Shown piece after piece: positions 26,170 through 35,710 of a DNA stretch of 64,000 bases (its first letter is position 1; each line of letters begins with the position of its first letter). A program made the position numbers and the translations under genes. Under the pieces are notes generated by a model that was not told the origin of the DNA, ran no database searches, and worked only from the letters and a program-made list of their open reading frames with translations. This DNA is from Calditrichaceae bacterium (lineage in GTDB: Bacteria > Calditrichota > Calditrichia > RBG-13-44-9 > J075): assembly GCA_013360445.1 (NCBI GenBank), contig JABWBP010000011.1:1-64000 (forward strand), written 5' to 3'.

Positions 26170-28238
26170 ACACTCTCCCTCGAGAGTCTCTTTAAAAGCT
26201 TTTCCGCCTCTTCCTCCAGCTTCCAAAACTCCTTCAATAAATCATCCGCCTTTGGCGGTGGGGTGTAACGATAGAAATACTTATTAGGTAGAATTTCGTA
26301 ACCAAGTTGCGGCCGGTCTCGCCAGCGGATGATCGGTTTCTCGATCTCACGTTCGAGGAATTCAGGAATGTAGGTTTCCGGGTCACCGCAGACATCGAAG
26401 AGGATGTATTCGTCGTCCTTAACATAGTGGCGATGGGTGTAGCTGACCTCAGTTTCCAGTCTATCGAGGGCAGCTACGGTTAGCCTGTCCATTTCATGAC
26501 CAAAACGCTTCTCCACTTCCGTTTTGTAAGCTTCGATAAAACTATCCTTCGGTCCGAGTGTAAGATCAAATTTATGTGGCGTCTGTGACTCCGGGCTGAG
26601 AACGCGAATGTGGAAAGTGATCTCGCTGTCGTAGAAGTCCTGCTTGCCTTTCACGTTGGCGGCATTAAACTTCACCGGAAAAGGCTCGGTAATGATCGCA
26701 GGCTTATGGTTTTCATCAGTCTGCCAGAAAACCACCTCGACCTTGTGAAAAGCGAAATCGTGCCGGGTGAAGAAGCGCACGTCTTCATCCTCAAAGTCGT
26801 TTCCCCAGCCATTTCGGTAACGCTCCTCGATCCACTGGCGGTGGCGCTCGACGATACGGTTGCGTTTATTACCAAAGGATTTCGGCTCTTTCTCGAACTG
26901 CTGGCGGGCGTCGATGAGCATGATACGGCCGTCTCGTCCAATGGCCTCGCGGTCGTTGCGTAATAGCCAGATATAAGTATAGATACCGGTATTGTAGAAG
27001 AGGTCATTAGGTAGCATGACGATGGCGTCAAGCCAGTCATTCTCCAGAATCCAGCGACGTATCTCACTTTCGCCCGAGCCGCAGTCGCCATTGCTAAGCG
27101 GGGAACCGTTGAAGATAATCGCCACCTTGCTACCGCTCTGGTCGAGAGATTTCATTTTGTTGAGCATGGTTTGGAGAAAAAGCAGCGCGCCGTCGTCTGA
27201 AGAAGGCATCCCGGCGCTGTAGCGCGTCTTGCGCAGCTTCTCAGCCTCTATCTGATAACCGTCCTTCCCGCCCCAGGTAACGCCGAAAGGCGGATTGCTG
27301 AGCATGTAGTCGAATCGGAACCTGGATTCCGGGAACTGGTCGCCGGGATCCTTGCTCTGCGGGTCATGGGGGATAAGGGAGTTGCCCCAGTAAATGGTAG
27401 TCTGTTTCTCGCCACGTATGAGGGCCTCGGATTGGGCGATGGCGTAGGTTTCGTCCAACAGTTCGGTGCCATGAAGAGTGATAAAACGATGCACCCGGTC
27501 GCGCTCTTCAGCGGTGGCGGCTTTGTCGAGAAGGTGTTCCTTGGCCACATAAAGCATGCCGCCTGTTCCGCACGCCGGGTCGTAAATGGAAGTGTGGCGA
27601 TCAGGAATGGGAATTTCCAGCAACTCGACCATGAGGCGAATAACTTCGCGAGGAGTAAAGTGATCCCCGGCAGCTTCCGCATGCTGTTCCGAAAAGCGCC
27701 TTAGCAACTCCTCATAAATGTAGCCCATCTCAAGGCTGGAGAGCTTCTCCGGCCCGATGTCGAGAGTAGAATATTGGTTCAAGATCGGTGCAAGACGGGC
27801 ATTCTTAACCATTTTACCGATCACGGCGCGATAATTAAAACTGTCAAGAATATCCTGGATGTTTTCTGAGAATCCCTTGAGATAGGCACGGAAGTTCTTT
27901 TCGAGCAAGGTTTGGTCTTCCTCATATATCTTCCGCAGCGTCCAGGTAGTTGCGTTGGAGAAACCGGGTGATTGTTTCGGATTGAGTTCCAGACCTTTGA
28001 CGAGTTTAGCAAGTTCATCGTCGGAAATATCTTTCCGTTTGGCGCGTATCTCTTCGGCTTTCTGTTCCCGCCATTTAATCAGCACACACTCCAGGCGCCG
28101 GATTGTAATGATCGGCAGGATCACATTTTGGTATTCGTGAGCCTTGAACTTGCCACGAAGACGCTCTGCCGATTTCCATATCTCATCGGCAAGGTTATTC
28201 AAGCGTGTTTTGTCGAGGTGTGATGTAAATTTTTCCAT
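26166..28238 (-). CDS. hsdM: Type I restriction-modification methyltransferase subunit HsdM
   Basis: A 690-residue N6-adenine methyltransferase. The HsdM_N helical domain is at about 5-160. SAM motif I DPACGTGG is at 220-227, catalytic motif IV NPPFG at 315-319. A C-terminal extension of about 170 residues (FHIRVLSPESQ onward) makes it longer than the common 500-residue HsdM and ends in a coiled coil (KEFWKLEEEAEKLLKRL). It is the first gene of hsdM-hsdS-hsdR, all overlapping by 4-8 bp. AAGGAAC precedes the ATG. Confidence 0.95.
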   Translation of the reverse strand: MEKFTSHLDKTRLNNLADEIWKSAERLRGKFKAHEYQNVILPIITIRRLECVLIKWREQKAEEIRAKRKDISDDELAKLVKGLELNPKQSPGFSNATTWTLRKIYEEDQTLLEKNFRAYLKGFSENIQDILDSFNYRAVIGKMVKNARLAPILNQYSTLDIGPEKLSSLEMGYIYEELLRRFSEQHAEAAGDHFTPREVIRLMVELLEIPIPDRHTSIYDPACGTGGMLYVAKEHLLDKAATAEERDRVHRFITLHGTELLDETYAIAQSEALIRGEKQTTIYWGNSLIPHDPQSKDPGDQFPESRFRFDYMLSNPPFGVTWGGKDGYQIEAEKLRKTRYSAGMPSSDDGALLFLQTMLNKMKSLDQSGSKVAIIFNGSPLSNGDCGSGESEIRRWILENDWLDAIVMLPNDLFYNTGIYTYIWLLRNDREAIGRDGRIMLIDARQQFEKEPKSFGNKRNRIVERHRQWIEERYRNGWGNDFEDEDVRFFTRHDFAFHKVEVVFWQTDENHKPAIITEPFPVKFNAANVKGKQDFYDSEITFHIRVLSPESQTPHKFDLTLGPKDSFIEAYKTEVEKRFGHEMDRLTVAALDRLETEVSYTHRHYVKDDEYILFDVCGDPETYIPEFLEREIEKPIIRWRDRPQLGYEILPNKYFYRYTPPPKADDLLKEFWKLEEEAEKLLKRLSRESV

Positions 28239-28678
28239 TTGTTCCTTAAATTAATCCTTCCAACGAATTGTCGAGCTAAGAGTATGATTAGCAGTTGTTA
28301 AAAACTGCGGAAAAGAGACCAAAAAATATTTTTAAAGAACGATAAATTTTAGTCAAAAATGTCGCTGAAATCAATTCTGAATCTTATTAGAATTTCATAA
28401 ACGACAAAAACAAGAAAATTCATAAGAAATTTGAGAAAGCAGCCGGTGAATTTCCACCTTGAAAAGGGTGTCACGCTGTTGCCCTGAAAATAACGCGTAA
28501 GATGAACCAAAGTCATACTTCAGAATACCCCCTAAGATCTTTAAATCAATGACAATTAAATAAACTTATTCTAATTTATCTTCTGCGGATTTTTGTTCTT
28601 TCAAATATGAATAATATTTGCGAACTTGTTGATGTAAAAAACATTAAGAGTACCATTTAATTTTCTTTCCTGATCGTT
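28239..28678. other. Divergent intergenic region between hsdM and the TPR gene
   Basis: 440 bp of AT-rich DNA between two divergent genes. It should hold promoters for both the hsd operon (leftward) and the TPR gene (rightward). I see no gene, no attC-like fold and no clear -35/-10 pair that I would assign. Confidence 0.5.
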
Positions 28679-30823
28679 ATGAAAAAAGACGAAATCAAAT
28701 CAGAACTTGAGAAACTTTCTCGTGACGAGCTAAATATTCTTGCTCGGAAAATGAAAATCAGGGGTTATCGTAAGTTGAATACCCTCAAACTAACCTCCAT
28801 TATCCTTGAAACCGTCGATCTGCCAAAACTTCAATCGGCCATAAATATTACCTGGTGGGACAGAAACTTTAATCATGTTTATGGAGCATTAGCAGTTATT
28901 GGAATCGTCCTAACAATTGTGCTTTGGTGGTATCCCTCTCCAAAGTCAAATAATGTACCAAGTGTGGTGATGGAAAAGCTTGATAAAATAGCATTAGAAA
29001 ACTTTGATCCAAAAGATCGAGAGATTCGACTTGAAAAATTGGTTAAGGAATATAAAGAGTTAAATGCTTTATTAGAGAAATATCCTTTCTCTAATACATT
29101 AGTAAAAAAAGCAAAAACAAGTCTGAATAATGGCGAATTTGAAACCGTAGAATTTTACTTAAGAGAGTTAGATGCAACATCTAAAGAAACCCAGGCATTA
29201 GCAGCTTATAGCCTTGGGAAGTTAAAAGAAATTCAATTGGATTATAAAACTGCAAAACAAGAATATGAACGAGCGGTCACACTGCAACCCCGAAACACAA
29301 CATATTTGATTTCATTTGGTTCCTTACTACGCAGTCTTGGGAAATACATGGGAGCTAAAGAACAATACGAAAAAGCGTTAGATATTGCTAAAATTGAGTA
29401 TGGCGATCAAGACACCTCCGTAGCCAATATTTATAACGAATTAGGTGCTGTATGGGCAGACTTAGGATATTATCAAAAAGCAGCAGAATTATTAAATAAT
29501 ACCTTCAGTATATACAAACTTGTTTATGGCGAGCAACATGATAAAACTGCATCTATTTATAATGATTTGGGTGTGGTATATCATTATTTAGGAAACTATG
29601 ATAATGCAATAGAAATGGTCAAAAAATCTATTGAAATTCGTAACACCATCTATGATACGCAAAGCAATAAAGATATTGCGCTGAGTTATAATAATTTGGG
29701 CGAAATGTATAATACTCTAGGCAAATACAGGGAGGCAGATTCTCTTCTCCAGATATCTCTTATAATCATGAAGGATTTATATGGTTTAGAACATATCAAT
29801 GTTGCCACAACTCTTATGAACCAGGCCGAGCTTTATTCTAATACCGGTAACAATTCAAAAGCGGATTCACTGTTTAGATTATCTCTGGAAATGCTAAAAA
29901 AAATATTAGGATCAAGCCACCCTGATGTCGCAACCGTCTTAAACAACATGGGATTATTTTATAAAAACCAGGGAAAATACCGCGAAGCCGATTCTCTTTA
30001 TAAACAAGCTCTTAAAATTCGAGAAGATTTCTATGAGTCAGAACACCCGACTCTGGCACCCACGCTCACTAACATTGGAGAGCTTTATCGTGTTCAAGGT
30101 AAATACCCAGAGGCCGAACCATATCATAAACGCGCATTAGCAATTCGGGAAAAAGCCCTGGGGCCAGATCATCTGGAAACGGCTTACAGCCTTAACAATT
30201 TAGGATTGTTATACCTTTCCCAAAAAAAATATGATGAAGCAGAACCATTTCTTCAGCGATCACTGTCCATCCGAAAAGAAGCTTTTGGTTCAAACCATCT
30301 CTCTGTTGGAATTGCTCTAAATAACTTAGCAGGACTTTATCGGGAAACTGGTAGATATGCTGAGGCTGAACCTCTTTTAAGACAATCCTTACAAATTTTG
30401 AAGGAACATTTTGGGTTAAATCATCGAGTAGTAGCTCTTGCACTTTCTAATCTTGCCAAAACTTGCACCTTTTTAGGTAAATACGAGGAGGCTGATACAC
30501 TCTTCAAACAAGCATTAGAAATACAACAAAGAAAATTACCGCAGAATCACTCCGATTTTGCTATTACTCTTAGTGGTATGGCCAAACTTTATACTTTACA
30601 GGGTAGCTACTCTAAAGCCGAGCCACTTTTTAAGCAGGCATTAGAGATTAAAGAAAAAGCTTTTGGACCTGAACACCCTGAAATTGCCCCTATTCTTGAA
30701 GATTACGCGATATTATTGAGAAAAACAGGAAGAGAGAGTAAAGCCAATGAAATTGAAGGCCGCGCAAAAAGAATTCGTGACAAACAAACCCAAATGAACT
30801 TGGCAAAACAAAAACTACCATGA
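28679..30823 (+). CDS. Membrane-anchored TPR (kinesin-light-chain type) protein with N-terminal HeH/SAP-like domain
   Basis: 714 residues. Residues 1-50 (ELNILARKMKIRGYRKLNTLKL) resemble HeH/Rho-N or SAP-type helix-extended-loop-helix DNA/RNA-binding modules. A membrane segment is at about 63-83. From about 165 to 700 there are roughly a dozen 42-residue TPRs of the kinesin-light-chain type (ALNNLAGLYRETGRYAEAEPLL and variants). Low GC compared with flanking genes points to recent transfer. It leads an AT-rich plus-strand trio with the pentapeptide and 377-residue membrane proteins inside the island. The TPR array suggests a sensor or scaffold; no enzymatic domain is present. Confidence 0.8.
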   Translation: MKKDEIKSELEKLSRDELNILARKMKIRGYRKLNTLKLTSIILETVDLPKLQSAINITWWDRNFNHVYGALAVIGIVLTIVLWWYPSPKSNNVPSVVMEKLDKIALENFDPKDREIRLEKLVKEYKELNALLEKYPFSNTLVKKAKTSLNNGEFETVEFYLRELDATSKETQALAAYSLGKLKEIQLDYKTAKQEYERAVTLQPRNTTYLISFGSLLRSLGKYMGAKEQYEKALDIAKIEYGDQDTSVANIYNELGAVWADLGYYQKAAELLNNTFSIYKLVYGEQHDKTASIYNDLGVVYHYLGNYDNAIEMVKKSIEIRNTIYDTQSNKDIALSYNNLGEMYNTLGKYREADSLLQISLIIMKDLYGLEHINVATTLMNQAELYSNTGNNSKADSLFRLSLEMLKKILGSSHPDVATVLNNMGLFYKNQGKYREADSLYKQALKIREDFYESEHPTLAPTLTNIGELYRVQGKYPEAEPYHKRALAIREKALGPDHLETAYSLNNLGLLYLSQKKYDEAEPFLQRSLSIRKEAFGSNHLSVGIALNNLAGLYRETGRYAEAEPLLRQSLQILKEHFGLNHRVVALALSNLAKTCTFLGKYEEADTLFKQALEIQQRKLPQNHSDFAITLSGMAKLYTLQGSYSKAEPLFKQALEIKEKAFGPEHPEIAPILEDYAILLRKTGRESKANEIEGRAKRIRDKQTQMNLAKQKLP

Positions 30824-30924
30824 ATTTTCAAGTCGGAGTGTATTTTTTGGTTTACATAAATGTTAATGGCATTTTTATGTGATTGCCATTTGTTCACATA
30901 CATCAACAAACTTTAAACTAAACT

Positions 30925-32271
30925 ATGTTTATTACTCGCAAAAGAAAGTATCTCTTTTTTTTCATAAGTGTAGTAATTTTTATGGTAATTTTTTTGATGT
31001 ATGTATTTAGTAAACAACAGAAAACACTTGAAATCACTGACGATATGCTTAGCGATGAAGTATATACAATAGTTGTTAAATTCAATCCTGTAGACTATCC
31101 ATATGGAGGTAAACCAGACAGTTCACGATATGAAAAAGAATTCCATCGAACTGTACCATTAACTTACGATAGTACTACAACTTTTTTTAAAGCCTTTTTT
31201 GACACCACTGCGAAATTTAAGCACGCTAAGTTTCAAGATGATCCACAATTTATTAATGCACAATTTAGGGAAGAAGTCGATTTTGCTTACTCGATCTTTG
31301 AAAATAATGCAACATTTGAACACTCGTCTTTTGCAGAATATGCAGATTTTGACCAAATTACCGTTAAAGGTATTTCAAACTTTAGTGATACTGAATTTAA
31401 AGGTGAACTAGATTTAATGGGGGCAGACTTTGACAATATTTTAAAATTTGATCGTGCAAAATTTAAAGATAAGGTAACTCTTACCCACGTATCGTTCGAT
31501 ACGATTACACTATATTATGCAGAGATAAATAAAGAAATAGAAGTAGGCTCCGTGCGTGGTCAAGCATATGATTTTACGAGAACAATCTTCGGAAAAGATG
31601 CTAAAATTATTTTAAATAATATTATCGATCTTAAAATTCAACCTGAGAAGATCGATTTGATTTTGTTCGATCATGGGCTGAGATATAGCGAAAAGAGTCT
31701 TATTCTTGACCATTTGAAAACCAAAAGTTTCAAGGATAATAAATCTGTACAATTCGAACTCGAGTACATATTTGCAAAATCTGTTATGTTTCAAGAACAA
31801 GCCGACACATACGAGGAAAGCCTAAATAAATGGTATGAAGTATGGAAATGGCCTAAATGGTTGTGGAATACTTTCTATTTCTTTACGATGGGCCTAGGGT
31901 ATCGGCCCTTTCGCTTAATTTACTGGGTCCTCTTTTTGGTTATGAGTTATGCGCTATTCTATTTCATTAAAATGCCGGATCGGATTAATGAATATATAGC
32001 GAAAGACGAAAAAGAAATCAAAGGTTCACGAAACCGTAAAAAGGTGGATGATACCTCATGGAGTTCAGTCGTCATTCATTGCCTTTATTTTAGCTCTATG
32101 GTGTTTTTTACCTTCAGGCTAAAAAGGGATATTTTAACCTTTTTCAATGATCGAGAGAAACGAATCATCGTCACCCAGTGGCTGCTTGGGTTTCTTATTT
32201 ATGTAGCCTTTTTAACCCTCTCCAAATCAGGTTCTATCCTGCAAAATCTAAAAGATTTATTTCTAGGATAA
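30925..32271 (+). CDS. Pentapeptide-repeat membrane protein with channel-like C-terminus
   Basis: 448 residues. An N-terminal membrane helix (about 7-27) is followed by a pentapeptide-like repeat region (about 90-200) with the recurrent A-x-F spacing (KFKHAKFQDD, ATFEHSSFAEYADF, LKFDRAKFKDKV), a quadrilateral beta-helix by analogy. The C-terminus has three or four membrane segments (about 320-345 and 385-440). It lacks a recognisable TxGYGD filter but has the layout of pentapeptide proteins fused to ion-channel-like domains. It begins 100 bp after the TPR gene and is likely co-expressed. A membrane effector that depolarises the cell is a plausible but unproven role. Confidence 0.72.
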   Translation: MFITRKRKYLFFFISVVIFMVIFLMYVFSKQQKTLEITDDMLSDEVYTIVVKFNPVDYPYGGKPDSSRYEKEFHRTVPLTYDSTTTFFKAFFDTTAKFKHAKFQDDPQFINAQFREEVDFAYSIFENNATFEHSSFAEYADFDQITVKGISNFSDTEFKGELDLMGADFDNILKFDRAKFKDKVTLTHVSFDTITLYYAEINKEIEVGSVRGQAYDFTRTIFGKDAKIILNNIIDLKIQPEKIDLILFDHGLRYSEKSLILDHLKTKSFKDNKSVQFELEYIFAKSVMFQEQADTYEESLNKWYEVWKWPKWLWNTFYFFTMGLGYRPFRLIYWVLFLVMSYALFYFIKMPDRINEYIAKDEKEIKGSRNRKKVDDTSWSSVVIHCLYFSSMVFFTFRLKRDILTFFNDREKRIIVTQWLLGFLIYVAFLTLSKSGSILQNLKDLFLG

Positions 32272-32291
32272 AAACTTTATGATATCATGAT
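32272..32291. repeat. Outlying copy of the TTTATGGTATCATAAA palindrome
   Basis: AAAACTTTATGATATCATGA differs at only two positions from AAAACTTTATGGTATCATAA at 35922-35941, the first element of the palindrome array near the right end of the island. It sits just after the stop of the pentapeptide gene. Confidence 0.5.
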
Positions 32292-32395
32292 ATTTTACCG
32301 TAAGTAGGCTCTTCGGTTAAAGCAATATATAGATCGGTAAATGAATGAATTAGCGAGGGTGAACCTACCAATAAACCAAATAGTGAGGGGATAAA

Positions 32396-33529
32396 ATGGA
32401 GACGCTTATAGAACACATTAAACATCTCCGTCAAATACACTTTTGGCTGATATTTGTTTCCTCGGTGTTGCTATACATCATAGTGGCCTCATGTAATAAA
32501 TCACCTGAACAGCTGAAAGAACTATCACACTTTGAAAACTATCTGATTCGGGCTGCGGTTTCTGAAAGGGAATTAGAAGCGTTATATCCGAGTTGGATAA
32601 AGGAGCAAAGAAAAAACTTATCCCAAAAACTTTTTAAGGGTTTGCTGAAAGAGGATGATGTATTTCTTAATAGCCTTGATATTAAATGGCCTGAGAGTAA
32701 AATTGAAATAGATATGACAAAGCCCATTGATAATATCTATAAGCAAATATCGTCGTATCCTATCGAAGTTCGTACAATTGATGAAATCATTAAAGAGCAG
32801 AAAGATTCTTTAAATCTTCTAATTCGTCAATTATATGCCGGTCGTAACCTCTCTGAAGCAAGGGTTGAATCATTATCTCCATACTGGAGCAAAAGAACAT
32901 CTGATAACCAAATCGAGGTAGAAATTATTCTCTGGGGTAAAGACAAGATGTCGCCCAATGCTGTTGATACATACGTAAGAAAGAAAGGAATATTTCAATT
33001 CAGCTCACGTAATTATCAACTCCCGACACCAATCAATTGGTCAAAAGATTATCCGTTACTATACAATGTTTACTCCCAAATTAAGGATAAAACTATTGAA
33101 GAAGCCCGAAAATGGATTGATGATCAGAAGACATCAGATATCAAAGATTTAACATTGCCAATAGCAGGGATAAAAATTCGGAGCCACGACATCGGAATTA
33201 TTTTACCGCTGATTCAATTCTCAATTATTCTATATTTCATCGCCTATATTTCCGAGTTTCGGAGGGTCGTTAATAATAATAAACATCAAGATACTTTCGT
33301 TCTATTTTGGATAGCGATTATGCCTTCCAGACTTTCTCAGCTAATTTCTATTTTTACGATCTGCCTTCTGCCTACAGGAACAATTTGGCTCTCTCTAAGT
33401 CGAATCGTTTGGCCTAGTTCTTGGTTGAGACCGTTAATCTTATCATTAATTTTCGGAATTATTAGTTTCTGGGCGTATCACGAAACATCGAAAATCAAAA
33501 CTCAACTAAGCAGTAAAAACTCGGGTTGA
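32396..33529 (+). CDS. Hypothetical membrane protein, third gene of the AT-rich trio
   Basis: 377 residues, no family recognised. One membrane helix near the N-terminus (about 17-33, ending in VASCNKS, which could also serve as a lipobox), a 220-residue hydrophilic middle region with a partly repeated pattern (residues about 52-65 and 160-175 both contain LYPSW/LSPYW), and three or four helices at 260-370. It lies 124 bp after the pentapeptide gene on the same strand with similar AT-rich codon use, so the three genes may act together. Confidence 0.65.
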   Translation: METLIEHIKHLRQIHFWLIFVSSVLLYIIVASCNKSPEQLKELSHFENYLIRAAVSERELEALYPSWIKEQRKNLSQKLFKGLLKEDDVFLNSLDIKWPESKIEIDMTKPIDNIYKQISSYPIEVRTIDEIIKEQKDSLNLLIRQLYAGRNLSEARVESLSPYWSKRTSDNQIEVEIILWGKDKMSPNAVDTYVRKKGIFQFSSRNYQLPTPINWSKDYPLLYNVYSQIKDKTIEEARKWIDDQKTSDIKDLTLPIAGIKIRSHDIGIILPLIQFSIILYFIAYISEFRRVVNNNKHQDTFVLFWIAIMPSRLSQLISIFTICLLPTGTIWLSLSRIVWPSSWLRPLILSLIFGIISFWAYHETSKIKTQLSSKNSG

Positions 33530-33576
33530 ACGGGCCTTTTATCTTCTTTCGCTTCCCCAAAAGCCTCCGCCTCCCG

Positions 33577-33615
33577 TCCCTTTCCCTTAAAAAAGGAGCC
33601 GGAGGGTTGTAACAA
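33577..33615. repeat. REP-like palindromic repeat, left of the terminase genes
   Basis: CCCTTAAAAAAGGAG followed by CCGGAGGGTTGTAAC is related to a second copy at 35711-35746 (CCCCCTTAAAAAAGGGGG followed by GGGGGTTGTAAAA). The two copies flank the terminase pair in the same orientation. Such palindromes are commonly dispersed intergenic repeats, so a role in moving the pair is only a possibility. Confidence 0.5.
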
Positions 33616-33661
33616 TTTTGCAATTTACACTTGTCAATTTACAATCCCCCGTCGCTTCCCC

Positions 33662-33690
33662 TTGACAAACAACATCCCTCCCCCTACATT
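33662..33690 (+). promoter_or_regulatory. Sigma-70-type promoter for the terminase genes
   Basis: TTGACA and TACATT separated by 17 bp, 30 bp upstream of the small terminase ATG. The -35 is consensus and the -10 matches at four of six positions. Confidence 0.6.
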
Positions 33691-33720
33691 TAACCATAAA
33701 AGAAAAACGGAGTTGGCAGG

Positions 33721-34344
33721 ATGCCCAACAATTCAAAATTCACCCCCGCCCGGCGCAAAGCCCTGCTCGAGCTCCTCAAAAAAGCCGTCCCCATCGGCAT
33801 CGCCTGCGACAAAATCGGCATCGATCGCACCACCTACTATCTCTGGAAAAACCGCGCCGAGCGCTACAACCCCGTGGATAAAGGCACCAAAGACGACAAA
33901 CCCTATCACGACTTCTTCCAAAAAATTCACGAAGCCCGCGCCGCCGCCTTTCAGCAGCTTCTCAACGAGATCATGCAAATGGGAATGGGCTACCAGACCA
34001 CCGAAAAAGTCGAAGAATATCACGAAAAAGACGGCAAAATCGCCGGTCAAAAAAAAATTCGTGTCGTCACCCGCTTTATCCGCCATCCCCAGGCATTGAC
34101 CTTCCTGGCCGAACGCCTCTTTCCCGCCTATTTCGGAAATCGTCTCCGCTTAGATGTAGAGGGCATCAATGAACTCATATTTAGAGAGCTTCTACGACTT
34201 GACCGTGGAGGAGAAAGTCACCCTCTTGACGGAACTCCGCAAAAGAGCCTTCCGCAGCCAGGCGGAAACTTGGCCGGAGATCCGCAGCTTGAGGAACCGC
34301 AAGACTGGGAAAATCTACCGCCCCAACTCCCCGGCAGTAACTGA
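33721..34344 (+). CDS. Phage-type small terminase subunit (TerS-like)
   Basis: 207 residues. Residues 1-45 (FTPARRKALLELLKKAVPIGIACDKIGIDRTTYYLWKNRAE) form a helix-turn-helix like those of small terminases, which bind the packaging site. Helical oligomerisation-type sequence follows to about 145. The C-terminal 60 residues are Pro/Gly-rich and overlap the large subunit gene by 176 bp in another frame. Small terminases recognise pac/cos DNA and hand it to the large subunit; in PICI satellites a dedicated TerS redirects packaging of the helper phage. Confidence 0.75.
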   Translation: MPNNSKFTPARRKALLELLKKAVPIGIACDKIGIDRTTYYLWKNRAERYNPVDKGTKDDKPYHDFFQKIHEARAAAFQQLLNEIMQMGMGYQTTEKVEEYHEKDGKIAGQKKIRVVTRFIRHPQALTFLAERLFPAYFGNRLRLDVEGINELIFRELLRLDRGGESHPLDGTPQKSLPQPGGNLAGDPQLEEPQDWENLPPQLPGSN

Positions 34345-35659
34345 TTTCCACACCAGCCCTGCCCGCTATAAGGCCCTGTTGGGCGGCCTCGGCTCCGGCA
34401 AAACCGCCGCCGGCAGCATCGAAGCCCTGAAACGCATCAGGGCCGGTTATGACGGCGCCATCATCAGCCCCGATCACCAGCATTTCATCAAATCCGCCTT
34501 CGAGGAATTCTCAAACTGGTGTCCCTGGGAACACCTCGTCAAACAGAACAAAACCGAAAAATGGTGGCTCTTCGACACCGGCGCAAAAGTATTCTACGGC
34601 GGCATCGACGATCCCGATAGCTGGCGTGGTCCCAACCTCAATTGGATTTGGTTCGATGAAGCCGCCCGCAAAAAAACCGCTGCCGCCTGGAAAGTGTTGA
34701 TTGCCCGCATCCGCATTCCCCCCAATCCCTGTATGTTCATTACCACCACCCCCCGGCCCCATTGGTTAAAGCGCGTCTTCGTCACCGATCCCCCGGTATT
34801 TGAGGGGAAAAACCTCACCGCCTTCTTCAAAACCTCCACCCGCAGCAACGTCGCCAATCTCGACCCCGTCTATTACGCCTCCCTGCTCGCCTCCTACACC
34901 GGCAAATACGCCGACCAGGAGCTCGAAGGCGAATTCGTCACCTTCGAAGGTCTCGTTTACGACGACATCTCCCTCGAAACCTGGCCCCTCGGCAACCTCA
35001 CCGACGACGACCTCGACCTCACCCCCGCAGATCCCGTAACCCGCACCACTTCAAATCGAGGAAGATTTGATCCCGGTTCAATCCCCGGACGGGATTGCCT
35101 TTACCGGGACACAACCCCAAACTCGAAACTCGCAACCCTAAACTCGAAACTAAAGTATCCCATCGAGCTCGCCTTCGACGACGGCTACGTCGATCCCCGC
35201 GCCATCTACTTCATTCAGCCCCAGCCCCACCGCAACCGCATCCTCGTATTCGATGAAATCTACCATTCCCGCCACCTCGAAAACGTCTGCGTCTCTGAAG
35301 TCATTGACCGCTGCAAAGAGCGCGGCTGGCCCCTGCCCGTAATCGCCATCGGTTCTCACGAAGCCATCACCTTGCGGGAAGAATTCCGCAAAGCCAACAT
35401 CGTCGCCCGCCACGCCCAGCACAACATCATCGAGGGAATAAAAAACATGCGCCGCTTCATCCTCGACGGAAACGGCAAACGCATCCTCGCCTTCAACCGC
35501 ACCCGTTGCAAGTCCATTATTCTCGAACTATCCGAAAAATACTGCTATCCCGAAGCCTCCAACGACCGCACCACCGAAAAACCCCTCGACAAAGACAACC
35601 ACGCCGCCGACGCCCTCCGCATGTGGCTCTGGTCCCGCCAAAGAAAATCCTTCCGCTAA
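34169..35659 (+). CDS. Phage-type large terminase subunit (TerL)
   Basis: 496 residues. The ATPase domain has Walker A GGLGSGKT (72-79) and Walker B WIWFDEA with D163-E164. A C-terminal RNase H-like nuclease domain has AFDDGYVDP (about 331-339) and a distal DKDNHAADALR (about 475-485) supplying acidic residues. Between the domains (about 290-328) lies a stretch made of repeat-like DNA that keeps the frame. No portal, protease, capsid or tail gene follows; the next 420 bp are repeats. A functional packaging motor without structural genes fits a satellite that uses a helper phage. Confidence 0.88.
   Translation: MNSYLESFYDLTVEEKVTLLTELRKRAFRSQAETWPEIRSLRNRKTGKIYRPNSPAVTDFHTSPARYKALLGGLGSGKTAAGSIEALKRIRAGYDGAIISPDHQHFIKSAFEEFSNWCPWEHLVKQNKTEKWWLFDTGAKVFYGGIDDPDSWRGPNLNWIWFDEAARKKTAAAWKVLIARIRIPPNPCMFITTTPRPHWLKRVFVTDPPVFEGKNLTAFFKTSTRSNVANLDPVYYASLLASYTGKYADQELEGEFVTFEGLVYDDISLETWPLGNLTDDDLDLTPADPVTRTTSNRGRFDPGSIPGRDCLYRDTTPNSKLATLNSKLKYPIELAFDDGYVDPRAIYFIQPQPHRNRILVFDEIYHSRHLENVCVSEVIDRCKERGWPLPVIAIGSHEAITLREEFRKANIVARHAQHNIIEGIKNMRRFILDGNGKRILAFNRTRCKSIILELSEKYCYPEASNDRTTEKPLDKDNHAADALRMWLWSRQRKSFR
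35119..35151. repeat. 12-bp direct repeat inside the large terminase gene
   Basis: AAACTCGAAACT occurs at 35119-35130 and 35140-35151, 21 bp apart (seven codons). It resembles intergenic repeat DNA but keeps the terL frame open, adding a Ser/Asn/Leu-rich linker (NSKLATLNSKL) between the ATPase and nuclease domains. Confidence 0.6.
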
Positions 35660-35710
35660 GGGTTTACCCTGACCTTCCCGAAGGGAGATTAAGGGTGGCT
35701 CACCCCTGCA

